Of a DNA stretch of 64,000 bases, positions 42,510 to 50,333 are shown piece after piece. Every line of letters starts with the position of its first letter. Positions within the stretch are counted from its first letter, which is position 1. A program made the position numbers and the translations under genes. The stretch spans positions 1 to 64,000 of the forward strand of contig CAZCRF010000002.1 in the NCBI GenBank assembly GCA_964501065.1, given 5' to 3'. The notes under the pieces were generated by a model. That model was not told the origin of the DNA and ran no database searches. It was given only the letters and a program-made list of their open reading frames with translations. The stretch is from Hallerella sp964501065 (GTDB lineage: Bacteria > Fibrobacterota > Fibrobacteria > Fibrobacterales > Fibrobacteraceae).

Positions 42510-43511
42510 TTAAAAATCCTTTTGGAGCAGCGAGGCCGCTTCCTTTGCAAAGTAAGTCCAAATCATTTTTGCCCCGGCGCGCTTGATGCCGAGCAAGCTT
42601 TCCAGGATGGCGCGGTCGCGGTCGAGCCAACCGTTTTCAAAGGCGGCCGAAAGCATGGCGTATTCCCCGCTCACTTGGTAAGCGGCAACGGGAACTTCCG
42701 AAAAGTCGGCGACTTCGCGGAGAACGTCCAGGTAATACCCGGCGGGCTTCACCATGACGATGTCCGCCCCTTCGTCAATGTCCATGGCGACTTCCAAAAG
42801 AGCCTCTTTGCGGTTCGCCGGATCCATTTGATAGGTCTTCTTGTCGCCAGCCTTGGGGGCGGATTCGAGTGCGTCGCGGAACGGCCCGTAAAATGCCGAA
42901 GCGTATTTGGCACTGTATGCCATGATGGAAGTTTCGGTGAATCCTTTGCCGTCGAGGGCTTCTCGAATGGCTCCGATGCGGCCGTCCATCATATCGGAGG
43001 GGCAGACGAAATCCGCTCCCGCTTGGGCGTGACAGATTGCCATTTGGCAGAGGATTTCGACCGTTTCGTCGTTCAAGATTTTTCCGTCCGGGGAGACGAT
43101 GCCGTCATGCCCGTCGCTGTTGAAAGGGTCCAAGGCGACATCCGTCATCACGACGACGTTCGGGAACTTTTCCTTGACTTTCCGGACACAGGTCGGGATG
43201 AGTCCGTCCGGGTTTCGGCTCTCTTTGGCCGTGCGATCCTTCTTGTTCTCTGCGATTGAAGGGAACGGGGCGATTGCCTTGACTCCGAGGGAGAGGCATT
43301 CTTCAACTTCTTTCAAAAGAATGTCGACCGTTTTGCGGGTGATGCCCGGCATGGACGGGATGGGCTCTTCTTTTTGCGAGCCTTCCATGATGAACACGGG
43401 ATAGACGAAATCACCTGCGGAGAGGGAGGTTTCCCGTACCAAGTCGCGAACCGTGGCACTCTTGCGGTTGCGGCGCGGGCGGCGGGGCAAGTTCAAAAAC
43501 GAATTTTCCAT
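42510..43511 (-). CDS. hemB: Porphobilinogen synthase (5-aminolevulinate dehydratase)
   Basis: A 333-aa enzyme that condenses two 5-aminolevulinates to porphobilinogen. The two Schiff-base Lys lie in MAYSAKYASAFYGPFRDA and VMVKPAGYYLD. Where zinc enzymes read D-V-C-L-C...C, this one reads DVALDPFNSDGHDG, so Ala and two Asp replace the three Cys. This is the Mg-type active site, not zinc. Other haem genes are not nearby. GAGG precedes the ATG. It sits between dapB and a FISUMP gene on one transcript. Confidence 0.95.
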   Translation of the reverse strand: MENSFLNLPRRPRRNRKSATVRDLVRETSLSAGDFVYPVFIMEGSQKEEPIPSMPGITRKTVDILLKEVEECLSLGVKAIAPFPSIAENKKDRTAKESRNPDGLIPTCVRKVKEKFPNVVVMTDVALDPFNSDGHDGIVSPDGKILNDETVEILCQMAICHAQAGADFVCPSDMMDGRIGAIREALDGKGFTETSIMAYSAKYASAFYGPFRDALESAPKAGDKKTYQMDPANRKEALLEVAMDIDEGADIVMVKPAGYYLDVLREVADFSEVPVAAYQVSGEYAMLSAAFENGWLDRDRAILESLLGIKRAGAKMIWTYFAKEAASLLQKDF

Positions 43512-43519
43512 AAGAACCT

Positions 43520-44350
43520 CTAGCGCATTTTCCCGGAGCGGAGAACGTCCATCATGTCGAACGGGCGGCCGTTCCCCTTGGACAATTCATCTGCCAAAAA
43601 ATTCACGGCGTCGACAGAACCTTCTGCGTAAATCTTGCGGCCGCAAACGTTGTGCCGGAATTCAAAATGAACGGTTCCGTCTGCGCTGTCCAAGGAATAT
43701 GTGTGGAAGGCGTGCCCCGAAAGATATTCTGTGGGGACTCCCATGCGCTCCATGGATTCCTTGTCGTTCCGGATTTTTTCAATCCGGCTTTCGTCGAAAT
43801 CGAGTCCCATGCTTTCGAAGGACTTGGCGACGGCCTTCGCCGTTCCGCTCGTGTCCGCCTTGGTCTTCTGGTGGCTTTCCACGATGGACAGTTTGTATCC
43901 GTCGAATGCGGTGGGGAACGTTTGGGAAAGCCATTCGATCATCGCTTGGAAGGCGACGATTTGCTTGGCCATGTTCGGTGCAATGACGCTCGGGTGGTTG
44001 GCGTCATTCACTAATCGGAGGAGCGTTTCGCGGTCGCCGCCGGTCGTTCCCATCACGAAGGGAATCTTGTGGGAGACGTAAAAGCGGGCGTTGTCGTTCA
44101 CGGCACTCGGATGTGTAAAATCGACGGCTATCAGTCCCGGGTGGGCGGCGAGGACGTCACCGATGCGGGCGTCCCTGTCGGAGGGCTTTAAGAGCTGAAT
44201 CGTCTTTCCGGCGACTTCGGATTCCTTTTCCACGATTTGCTCCCCCGTCAACGAGAACGGGACCAAATCCAATCCTCGTTCGACGCAAGTTTCGGCGACA
44301 ATCCGCCCCATATTGCCGGGGATGCCGTTCACCATTACGAATTTCGACAC
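43520..44350 (-). CDS. dapB: 4-hydroxy-tetrahydrodipicolinate reductase
   Basis: A 276-aa NAD(P)H enzyme of lysine and diaminopimelate synthesis. It has the nucleotide-binding start VNGIPGNMGR, FTHPSAVNDN, GTTGG and the active-site segment ESHQKTKADTSGTAKA, where many bacteria have E-x-H-H...K-x-D-x-x-S-G-T-A. The Gln in place of the second His and the overall length resemble the plant-like branch. The start is GTG with AAAAGGAG 6 nt upstream. A promoter element lies about 40 nt before the start. Confidence 0.9.
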   Translation of the reverse strand: MSKFVMVNGIPGNMGRIVAETCVERGLDLVPFSLTGEQIVEKESEVAGKTIQLLKPSDRDARIGDVLAAHPGLIAVDFTHPSAVNDNARFYVSHKIPFVMGTTGGDRETLLRLVNDANHPSVIAPNMAKQIVAFQAMIEWLSQTFPTAFDGYKLSIVESHQKTKADTSGTAKAVAKSFESMGLDFDESRIEKIRNDKESMERMGVPTEYLSGHAFHTYSLDSADGTVHFEFRHNVCGRKIYAEGSVDAVNFLADELSKGNGRPFDMMDVLRSGKMR

Positions 44351-44387
44351 GGAACACTCCTTTTCAACGAATGCTTGGTTTCGGGCG

Positions 44388-44395
44388 CAAAGATA
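44388..44395 (-). promoter_or_regulatory. -10-type element TATCTTTG for dapB-hemB-FISUMP
   Basis: On the minus strand TATCTTTG lies 37 nt before the dapB GTG. This unit has a normal leader with a ribosome binding site, so the motif is not restricted to leaderless genes. Confidence 0.5.
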
Positions 44396-44433
44396 GAAAA
44401 AGTCCCGAAAGGGATGTCCCGTTCAAACAGTCG

Positions 44434-44949
44434 CTATCCCCAATTGACGACTTTGTCGCCGTTCCCGTCAGACTTGATTCCGCACAGGATGAGGATGAAG
44501 TCGACTAGGGTGAAGACTCCGATGGCGATGGGGCAGAGGGTGGCTGAGAAAAGGACGAATATCGGATTGACGATGGCCAAGGCCAAGGACAACAGGGGAA
44601 GAATCCACAAGGCCAACGTCAATAATCCTTGCCCGACGTTCCCCAAGTAAAAATTGTGGATGCCGAGCCACCCGAAAAAAAAGCAGAGGATGGCGGCGGC
44701 CGCCCGGCTCTTTTCCGAAACTCCGTCAGAGTCGGAAATGTTTTCGGCGGATTCCGCAAGGACAATCGAGGATTTCTTTATCGGGAGAATCAGGGTCTCG
44801 CCGGATTCGGACAAGAACGCGTCCACCACATCTCCGACTTTCGGGGTGAATTCCAAGGAGGCTCTTTCGGCGGTGAAAAATTTCCCGTCGTCTTCTTCGT
44901 TCGATAGATAAACCTTCTCGCTGTCGACTTTGATAATGTGTGCTTTCAT
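44434..44949 (-). CDS. TM2 domain protein
   Basis: A 171-aa protein. Residues 1-75 form a soluble beta-rich domain of unknown type. The C-terminal TM2 domain (about 85-165) has the signature ILCFFFGWLGIHNFYLGN...GLLTL and VDFILILCGIKSDGNGD, two helices with a short loop. TM2 proteins are common and poorly understood. The promoter places the transcription start at or next to the ATG. Confidence 0.82.
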   Translation of the reverse strand: MKAHIIKVDSEKVYLSNEEDDGKFFTAERASLEFTPKVGDVVDAFLSESGETLILPIKKSSIVLAESAENISDSDGVSEKSRAAAAILCFFFGWLGIHNFYLGNVGQGLLTLALWILPLLSLALAIVNPIFVLFSATLCPIAIGVFTLVDFILILCGIKSDGNGDKVVNWG

Positions 44950-44956
44950 ATGCGTT

Positions 44957-44986
44957 ATGATAGAAATTGTCCCGGGAGTCTGTCAA
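44957..44986 (-). promoter_or_regulatory. Promoter of the TM2 gene
   Basis: On the minus strand TTGACA (44986-44981) and TATCAT (44962-44957) are separated by 18 bp. The ATG begins 7 nt past the -10 element, so the transcript would start at the codon itself. Confidence 0.65.
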
Positions 44987-45801
44987 GAAGACAATGTCGT
45001 GTTCATGCTGCCGGTGCGGAATCCCTGCAAGTCGAAAGTGATGAAGGTGAATCCCAGCTCTTTGAAAACGCCGAGAAGCTTTTCGCGACACGTCAAAATG
45101 CGCGGGAACTCTTGCGGCAAAACTTCAATGCGCGCCATCAGGGTCTTGTTGGATTCGTGGAGGCGGACGCGCACCTGGGAAAACCCCTCGTCGACCAGGA
45201 ACTGCTCCCCGTCTCCGACCATCTTCAAACGCTCTTCCGTGATTTCTTCGCCGTAGACGAATCGGGACGCGAGGCAGGCGAACGAAGGCTTTTTCCACGT
45301 CGAAAGTCCGAGTTCTTTCGAAAGCAGGCGGATATCGTTCTTGTTCAATGCCGCATGGCGGAGAGGGCTTTTCACTCCGAGTTCTGCAACCGCCTTGAGT
45401 CCAGGCCTGTAATCGCCGTTGTCGTCCGTGTTGCTGCCCTCGCAGACGGCGTTCAAGTCCAGCTCTTCGGCGATTCTTTGAATTTGTTCGAATAACCCGT
45501 GCTTGCAAAGGTAACAGCGATTTTTGGGATTGTGCGCAAATCCGGGAATCTTCAATTCTTCGAAACGGCAGACGACTTGAGTGATGCCTTCCTTTTGGCA
45601 AAATTCGGCAGTTTCCTTGAATTCGCGTTCCGGGAACGAAGCGGATTTCGACGTGACTGCGACAGCCTTGTCCCCCAGGACATCATGCGAGACTTTCAAC
45701 AGGAAGGTGGAATCGACTCCGCCGGAAAAGGCGACGGCGACGCTTCCCAATTCTTTCAGGTAAGCTTTCAAGGTTTCCCATTTTTGATGCAAGGCGTCCA
45801 T
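44983..45801 (-). CDS. larE: LarE: ATP-dependent sulfur transferase for the nickel-pincer cofactor
   Basis: A 272-aa PP-loop enzyme: SGGVDS at residues 26-31 binds ATP. It inserts sulfur into pyridinium-3,5-biscarboxylate mononucleotide. Three Cys stand out: Cys96 and Cys99 (RCYLC) and Cys176 (FACLASR). In Lactiplantibacillus LarE only Cys176 is used and is sacrificed; proteins with all three are reported to hold a [4Fe-4S] cluster and act catalytically. This one is predicted to be the Fe-S type. AAAGGAAG precedes the ATG; larC ends 8 nt upstream. Confidence 0.92.
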   Translation of the reverse strand: MDALHQKWETLKAYLKELGSVAVAFSGGVDSTFLLKVSHDVLGDKAVAVTSKSASFPEREFKETAEFCQKEGITQVVCRFEELKIPGFAHNPKNRCYLCKHGLFEQIQRIAEELDLNAVCEGSNTDDNGDYRPGLKAVAELGVKSPLRHAALNKNDIRLLSKELGLSTWKKPSFACLASRFVYGEEITEERLKMVGDGEQFLVDEGFSQVRVRLHESNKTLMARIEVLPQEFPRILTCREKLLGVFKELGFTFITFDLQGFRTGSMNTTLSS

Positions 45802-45809
45802 TGCTTCCT

Positions 45810-47075
45810 TTAAAATTTGGCGTTTGAACGGGCCGCGTCGAAAACGTCCCGGAACGGGACCCGGCTCTTTTCGGCTGCCGCGCGAACGCTTTCGAATTCG
45901 GGCTTGTATTTGACGACTTCCCCCATTTCGCACTTTTTGACGGTGACGTTTCCGAAGGGAGTCTCCACTTCGGCGAAGCTGCGTTCCATGCAATTGCGGA
46001 CGACGGGAATCCGGCGAAGTCCAATTGTCGTCGTGTTGCGGAAAATGGACCGTTCCACTTTGGGGAGATTTTCGCCGTCGACAATGGCGCGGAGCAAAAC
46101 GCCCGGGCGATTTTTCTTCATTTGGCACGGGATGAAATGGACGTCGCGCGCGCCATCTTCCAAAATTTTGTCCATGGCGAGCCCCAATTCTTCCGGGCTT
46201 GAATCGTCGATGCTGCACTCGAGGATGTAGACGTTCAAGTCGTTCGGGGAGTTTCCCTGTTCACGGACTTCTTCGATGAATTCCGCCGAGAGGAAGTTCG
46301 CCCTGCCGAAATCGCGTTTGCCAAGGCCCGTCCCCGATTTCAGAATCTTGTAGTTGGACGGCAACTCTTCTTGCGTGCGGAGTGCGGCGACAATTGCAAT
46401 TCCCGTCGGAGTCACCATCTCGCCTTGGGTTCCCGTCCGGTGAAGCGCGATGCCGAAAGCTTCCGCAATCCTTGAAACGGCGGGAACGGGGACGGGGAGC
46501 TTCCCGTGCTGCGTCATGACGAATCCGGAACCTTCGCAAAGTCCCGTGACGACGCAGCGGGCCACTCCCAAATCGTCGGCGAGAACCGCCACCGAGACGA
46601 TGTCGACGATGGAATCGACAGCCCCGACTTCATGGAAATGTGCTTGGGATTTCTCCACGCCGTGAGCCTTCGCTTCGGCTTCTGCGATGATTTCAAAAAT
46701 CCGGTGGGCAATTCTACGCGCGTTTTCCGTCAAGTTCCCTCGGTCGATGATTTCCAGGACTTCCGAAAGGTGTCGATGTTCGTGGTGGTGATAACCTTCG
46801 GCGTGTTCCGCATAACCTTCTTCGCGGGAGGGCGTCTCGTCTGCGGAATGTCCGTGCACGTGAACTTCGAAGCGGGTTCCGGCGATGCTGTAGCTCGAGG
46901 ACTTTTTGACGTGGACGTGGCAGTCTTCTAGCCCGAGACTTTCGATGGCCGCGCGGAGCTTTTCTTCGTTTCCGCCGAGTTCGAGAAGCGCGCCCACCGC
47001 CATGTCGCCGCTGATGCCGCAAGATGCGTCCAAATAGAGAATTTTGTCTTTTGCGAGAATTTTATCGTTCATCAT
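45810..47075 (-). CDS. larC: LarC: nickel insertion enzyme of the nickel-pincer cofactor
   Basis: A 421-aa CTP-dependent cyclometallase that inserts nickel into the pincer nucleotide. It starts LYLDASCGISGDMAVGALL. A His-rich stretch (EGYHHHEHRHLSEV, about 93-106) suits metal handling. Then come FHEVGAVDSIVDIV and the C-terminal domain with GTGLGKRDFGRAN and ECSIDDSSPEELG. In L. plantarum the two halves are joined by programmed frameshifting; here they form one uninterrupted frame. It overlaps larB by 14 nt. Two adjacent ATGs are possible starts. Confidence 0.93.
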   Translation of the reverse strand: MMNDKILAKDKILYLDASCGISGDMAVGALLELGGNEEKLRAAIESLGLEDCHVHVKKSSSYSIAGTRFEVHVHGHSADETPSREEGYAEHAEGYHHHEHRHLSEVLEIIDRGNLTENARRIAHRIFEIIAEAEAKAHGVEKSQAHFHEVGAVDSIVDIVSVAVLADDLGVARCVVTGLCEGSGFVMTQHGKLPVPVPAVSRIAEAFGIALHRTGTQGEMVTPTGIAIVAALRTQEELPSNYKILKSGTGLGKRDFGRANFLSAEFIEEVREQGNSPNDLNVYILECSIDDSSPEELGLAMDKILEDGARDVHFIPCQMKKNRPGVLLRAIVDGENLPKVERSIFRNTTTIGLRRIPVVRNCMERSFAEVETPFGNVTVKKCEMGEVVKYKPEFESVRAAAEKSRVPFRDVFDAARSNAKF

Positions 47076-47763
47076 TTTTGTCCATTTGCCTTAAAATCCG
47101 GCAGGCGAAGACGGCCGCGCCAAAGCCGTTGTCGATGTTCACCACGGAAACTCCTTCCGCGCACGTGTTCAGCATCGTCAAAAGCGGAGCGATTCCGCGA
47201 AAGGAAGAGCCGTATCCCACGGAAGTCGGCACGGCGACGACGGGCGACTTGACTAGCCCCGCGATCACTCCGGCGAGCGCGCCCTCCATCCCGGCGACGG
47301 CGATGACCACGTCCGCCGAACGAATGTTTTCCAATTCCGCAAGAAGCCTGTGCAGCCCGGCGACGCCCACGTCGAAGAATCTTTCCACTTTCGCCCCGGC
47401 AAATTCCGCGACTTGCGCGGCCTCTTCCGCAATGGGCAGGTCTGCAGTCCCGGCACAGCATACGGCGATTTTCCCCGGCATGGCTTTGATTGCCTTGCTG
47501 CGCAGCGAAACGACTTGGGAGACGGGGTCGTATGAAGCGGGAATCCCGGTTGCCGTCAAATAATCGAATTGCTCCTGCGAACATTTGGATCCGAGCGCGT
47601 CCAACCCGTTCTTGCGGAACGCCTTGAAAATTTCCGACAGCTGTTCTTTCGACTTTCCCGGACAGAAAACGGTCTCGTCCAATCCCGTGCGCGCGCCTCG
47701 CGAAAGATCGATTTTTGCAAAGCCCAGGTTTTCGCATTTTTCTTGAAACGAAGCCTCTAGCAT
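47062..47763 (-). CDS. larB: LarB: pyridinium-3,5-biscarboxylate mononucleotide synthase
   Basis: A 233-aa protein with a C-terminal PurE-like domain: PGKIAVCCAGTADLPIAEEA, FDVGVAGLHRLL, VIAVAGMEGALAGVIAGL and PTSVGYGSSFRGIAPLL. LarB carboxylates and hydrolyses nicotinate adenine dinucleotide in the first step of nickel-pincer cofactor synthesis. It is the first gene of larB-larC-larE. No larA (lactate racemase) is in the window, so the user of the cofactor is not shown. The ATG is 7 nt after a MerR-type promoter's -10 element. Confidence 0.92.
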   Translation of the reverse strand: MLEASFQEKCENLGFAKIDLSRGARTGLDETVFCPGKSKEQLSEIFKAFRKNGLDALGSKCSQEQFDYLTATGIPASYDPVSQVVSLRSKAIKAMPGKIAVCCAGTADLPIAEEAAQVAEFAGAKVERFFDVGVAGLHRLLAELENIRSADVVIAVAGMEGALAGVIAGLVKSPVVAVPTSVGYGSSFRGIAPLLTMLNTCAEGVSVVNIDNGFGAAVFACRILRQMDKNDER

Positions 47764-47769
47764 GGGACT

Positions 47770-47800
47770 AATATACAACTTGGAGTGAACTCCAAGGCAA
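47770..47800 (-). promoter_or_regulatory. MerR-type promoter of larBCE
   Basis: On the minus strand TTGCCT (47800-47795) and TATATT (47775-47770) are 19 bp apart. The spacer is almost filled by CTTGGAGTGAACTCCAAG (47779-47796), a perfect 8-bp inverted repeat around 2 nt. A long spacer with a central palindrome is the hallmark of promoters activated by MerR-family regulators. The larB ATG begins 7 nt past TATATT. A second copy lies at 53128-53158. Confidence 0.7.
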
Positions 47801-47853
47801 GGAATTTTTTCTGTGAAATTGTCGGATCTTTGGGGACTTCCTTTATTCCGGGT

Positions 47854-47869
47854 GGGGGAGGTCTCCCCC
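47854..47869. repeat. G/C inverted repeat in the lar-reductase gap
   Basis: GGGGGAGGTCTCCCCC is a perfect inverted repeat. It follows TTCCTTTATTCCG, a string also found at 48875 near a similar GGGGGAGGGT / ACCCTCCCCC pair. Both may be copies of one intergenic element. The rest of 47801-47964 shows no gene. Confidence 0.55.
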
Positions 47870-47964
47870 TGGTTCAAGCCCGCGAGCGGTCTTTCTCCAC
47901 CCCCTCTGCGGGCAGACAGGCTGCGCTCCAGAAGCTTTCGCCCGGAATTTTTTATTTTAGAAAT

Positions 47965-48633
47965 ATGAGGCCTTATATCGTTTGCCATATGATGTCCTCC
48001 ATCGACGGCAGGATTGACTGCGCCATGACCGAAAAAATCGGAACGGACGACTATTACGAAGCTTTGGACAGTTTGCACTGCGACAGCACCTTGGAAGGTC
48101 GCGTCACGGTCGAAAGGCATTACGCGCTGCCGGGAAAATTCTCCGGTGAAAGGACTCCTGTCGAAAAGCCGTGTCGTTACAAGGCTGCCGAGGCGGGATT
48201 CCAAATCTTCATCGATACTCTCGGTACGCTTTCTTATCCGGAAAGCGATGAAAGACGCCTCTGCCTTCTGAGTGAAAAAGCTCCGGTCGCCTATCTGGAT
48301 TACTTGAAGAGTCTCCGGATTTCATATATCGTCTGTGGCTCGGAACGCGTCGACTTGAAAAAGTCCATGGAAATCCTTTTCGATGAATTCGGCGTTAAGA
48401 GACTGGCGCTTGTCGGCGGAGGGCGCATTAACGGCGCATTCTTGTCCGAAGGGCTTGTCGATGAAATCAGTCTGATGGTCGCCCCCGGGATTGACGGCCG
48501 GGCGGGGGAGCCTTGTGTCTTCGACGGACTTCCGAACGGCGAGGAGCCTTTCAAATTGAAGCTCCTCGAATGTCGGGCGATGCCGCAAGGAACGATTTGG
48601 GCGAAATACGCCTTGGCTCGGGATCGTGATTAG
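47965..48633 (+). CDS. RibD C-terminal-domain reductase
   Basis: A 222-aa protein of the dihydrofolate-reductase-like fold found at the C-terminus of RibD. The start is PYIVCHMMSSIDGRIDCAM, then the nucleotide-binding block KRLALVGGGRINGAFLSEGLVDEISLMVAPGIDG. Members reduce pyrimidine or related substrates with NADPH. The substrate is unknown because no riboflavin gene is nearby. TATTTTAG ends 4 nt before the ATG, another possible leaderless start. It diverges from larB. Confidence 0.8.
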   Translation: MRPYIVCHMMSSIDGRIDCAMTEKIGTDDYYEALDSLHCDSTLEGRVTVERHYALPGKFSGERTPVEKPCRYKAAEAGFQIFIDTLGTLSYPESDERRLCLLSEKAPVAYLDYLKSLRISYIVCGSERVDLKKSMEILFDEFGVKRLALVGGGRINGAFLSEGLVDEISLMVAPGIDGRAGEPCVFDGLPNGEEPFKLKLLECRAMPQGTIWAKYALARDRD

Positions 48634-49170
48634 GGGTTAGAGTCTGTGGTTGGTGGGAGTGAGGCTTACGCGAGGAAAAGGGCGTCAGCACGAACCGTGC
48701 AGCGGACACAGCCCGTGTCAAACTTGAGCGTGGCCTAACGGTCGTTGTTCTAAGCCGCTAAAGCGGCAAGAACATCGCCGTCATGCACAATGCGCCTATC
48801 GAGCGGACGAGTCCGCTCTCCCACAGCAAGCTGTGGAGGCGCAGTAGGCCATGGGGGTGGTTGAAGTCACCTTCGTTCCTTTATTCCGCACCCTTGTTCC
48901 CTTCGGTCACGAGGTGCTCCACAAAGGAAGGGGGAGGGTGGCCTTTCGCAACTCCGAACCCTCCCCCTATCTTGCCCCACGCCGGGTAGGCGCAGCTGGT
49001 CGTGCAAACGACAAAACGGTTCGTTTGACGGACTCAAGCTGCCCGTGCCAACGACAAAACGGTTTGCTTGGCGACCAACTGTCCGTTCTACGGACATAAT
49101 CCTCCACGCTGCGGACATGTGTGTTTGCATACAAACTGGATAAATCAACCGATACAGCTCAATCGTCTCT
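48634..49170. repeat. Intergenic island of short palindromes and direct repeats
   Basis: About 540 bp without a credible gene. Perfect inverted repeats follow each other: GCCGCT-AA-AGCGGC, GAGCGGAC-GA-GTCCGCTC, CCACAGC-AA-GCTGTGG, GGGGGAGGGT...ACCCTCCCCC and GTCCGT-TCT-ACGGAC. ACGACAAAACGGTT occurs twice (near 49008 and 49050), each inside a further inverted repeat. The left end (TTAGGGGTTAGAG) resembles the start of the interspersed repeats at 14826 and 56211. It looks like a mosaic of extragenic palindromic elements. Confidence 0.7.
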
Positions 49171-50094
49171 TCAGTAAGGTCGCCACTTCGAAGAATCGTC
49201 CACCGTGTCGACTTGGTATCGCGAAGCCGGTCGACTGAAATCCGGGACTGCGGCATTTGAATCTTTAGAATCGGGCGCTTTTGAATTCGAAACGTCGGTT
49301 TTTGCCAGTTCGCTCTTTGAACTTTTCTCTTCGGGAACGTTCGGCTGCCATGGGGAATGTTCTTCTCGGGGTTTTCTTCCCTTGAAACGACGCGAAAAAA
49401 GCAGCCCAAGTTCAAAAAGCAGATAGGTCGGGACGCCGAGCATCAGTTGGCTCACGATGTCCGGCGGGGTCAAAAGAGCCGCTACAATCAAGACGAGGAC
49501 GATGACGTAGGATCTTTTTCGGCAAACGGATTCATAGGACACGATTCCGGATCGGATCAGCAGGTAGGTGACGATGGGGAATTGGAACATGCCGCCGAAA
49601 GCCAGGGAGAGCCAAATGGCGAGGGAATAAATGTTTGAAATGCCGAAAACGGGTTGGACGGATTCGCTTGCGAAGCTCATCCCGAACTTCAACAGCAGGG
49701 GAAAGCAGAGCGAAAGGAAAAATGCCACGCCGGCGACGAATAAAAAACTCGAAGTGAGGGCGACCGACTTTAGCACGCGCCTTTCATTTTCATAAAGGGC
49801 GGGCAAGATGAATCGCCAAATTTGCCATGTCAAAAAGGGAAAGCAGCAGACGAAATCGAGCAGTGCCGCCAATTTGAGTTCGAGCAAAAAGACTTCCATC
49901 GGAGAAAAGTAATGCAAGACGACCGCGCCGCCTTGCATCAACCTTTGCGAGAAAAAGTCCAGGATGAACGGGGACAGGAGAAACGCCGGGATGATTCCGA
50001 CGCCGAGTGCCACAAGGCAGCGGATGAGAGTCTTCCGCAGCGCCTGCAAATGCATGACGAGGGTTGCGTCCTTGTCTTCCTTGCTGGATGCCAC
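49171..50094 (-). CDS. tatC: Sec-independent protein translocase TatC
   Basis: A 307-aa membrane protein, the twin-arginine receptor. Six hydrophobic helices are visible, with the N-terminal LVMHLQALRKTLIRC (family: H-L-x-E-L-R-x-R, here Gln for Glu), the FSPMEVFLLELKLA block and LTPPDIVSQLML. A hydrophilic tail of about 70 residues (Lys/Asp/Ser/Pro-rich) follows the last helix, longer than usual. The start is GTG 50094. It lies 6 nt after tatA, at the end of an operon that encodes two Tat substrates. Confidence 0.93.
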   Translation of the reverse strand: MASSKEDKDATLVMHLQALRKTLIRCLVALGVGIIPAFLLSPFILDFFSQRLMQGGAVVLHYFSPMEVFLLELKLAALLDFVCCFPFLTWQIWRFILPALYENERRVLKSVALTSSFLFVAGVAFFLSLCFPLLLKFGMSFASESVQPVFGISNIYSLAIWLSLAFGGMFQFPIVTYLLIRSGIVSYESVCRKRSYVIVLVLIVAALLTPPDIVSQLMLGVPTYLLFELGLLFSRRFKGRKPREEHSPWQPNVPEEKSSKSELAKTDVSNSKAPDSKDSNAAVPDFSRPASRYQVDTVDDSSKWRPY

Positions 50095-50100
50095 GCGCGG

Positions 50101-50322
50101 TCAAGCCTTCGGTTCTTTTTCCTCCGCTTTCGCGGACGCTTCGCCGACCTTGTCCAAGGTCTTTTCCAAGTCTTGTGCTTCGCGCTCCAGGGATTCTTTG
50201 GCCTTTTTGTATTCGTATTTGGCCTTTCCCAAGGAGCGCGCCAGCTCCGGGATGCGCTTTCCGCCGAATAAAAGCAGCACGACGACGGCGATTAAAAGGA
50301 TTTCTGGAATTCCCAGGGACAT
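50101..50322 (-). CDS. tatA: Sec-independent protein translocase TatA
   Basis: A 73-aa protein with one N-terminal membrane helix (PEILLIAVVVLLLF), the conserved FGGKRIPELARSLGKA amphipathic helix and a charged tail. It oligomerises to form the Tat pore. GGAGG stands before the ATG. No tatB follows, so this is a TatA-TatC two-component system. It lies 11 nt after the second DUF362 gene. Confidence 0.92.
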   Translation of the reverse strand: MSLGIPEILLIAVVVLLLFGGKRIPELARSLGKAKYEYKKAKESLEREAQDLEKTLDKVGEASAKAEEKEPKA

Positions 50323-50333
50323 ATTTCCTCCGA

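Noticed and set aside
45810..47075. Programmed frameshift in larC as in L. plantarum
   Set aside because: The frame is continuous through both domains, so no frameshift is needed.
48783..49099. Short plus-strand ORFs in the palindrome island
   Set aside because: They consist of palindromic repeat sequence, have no upstream signals and no protein-like pattern.
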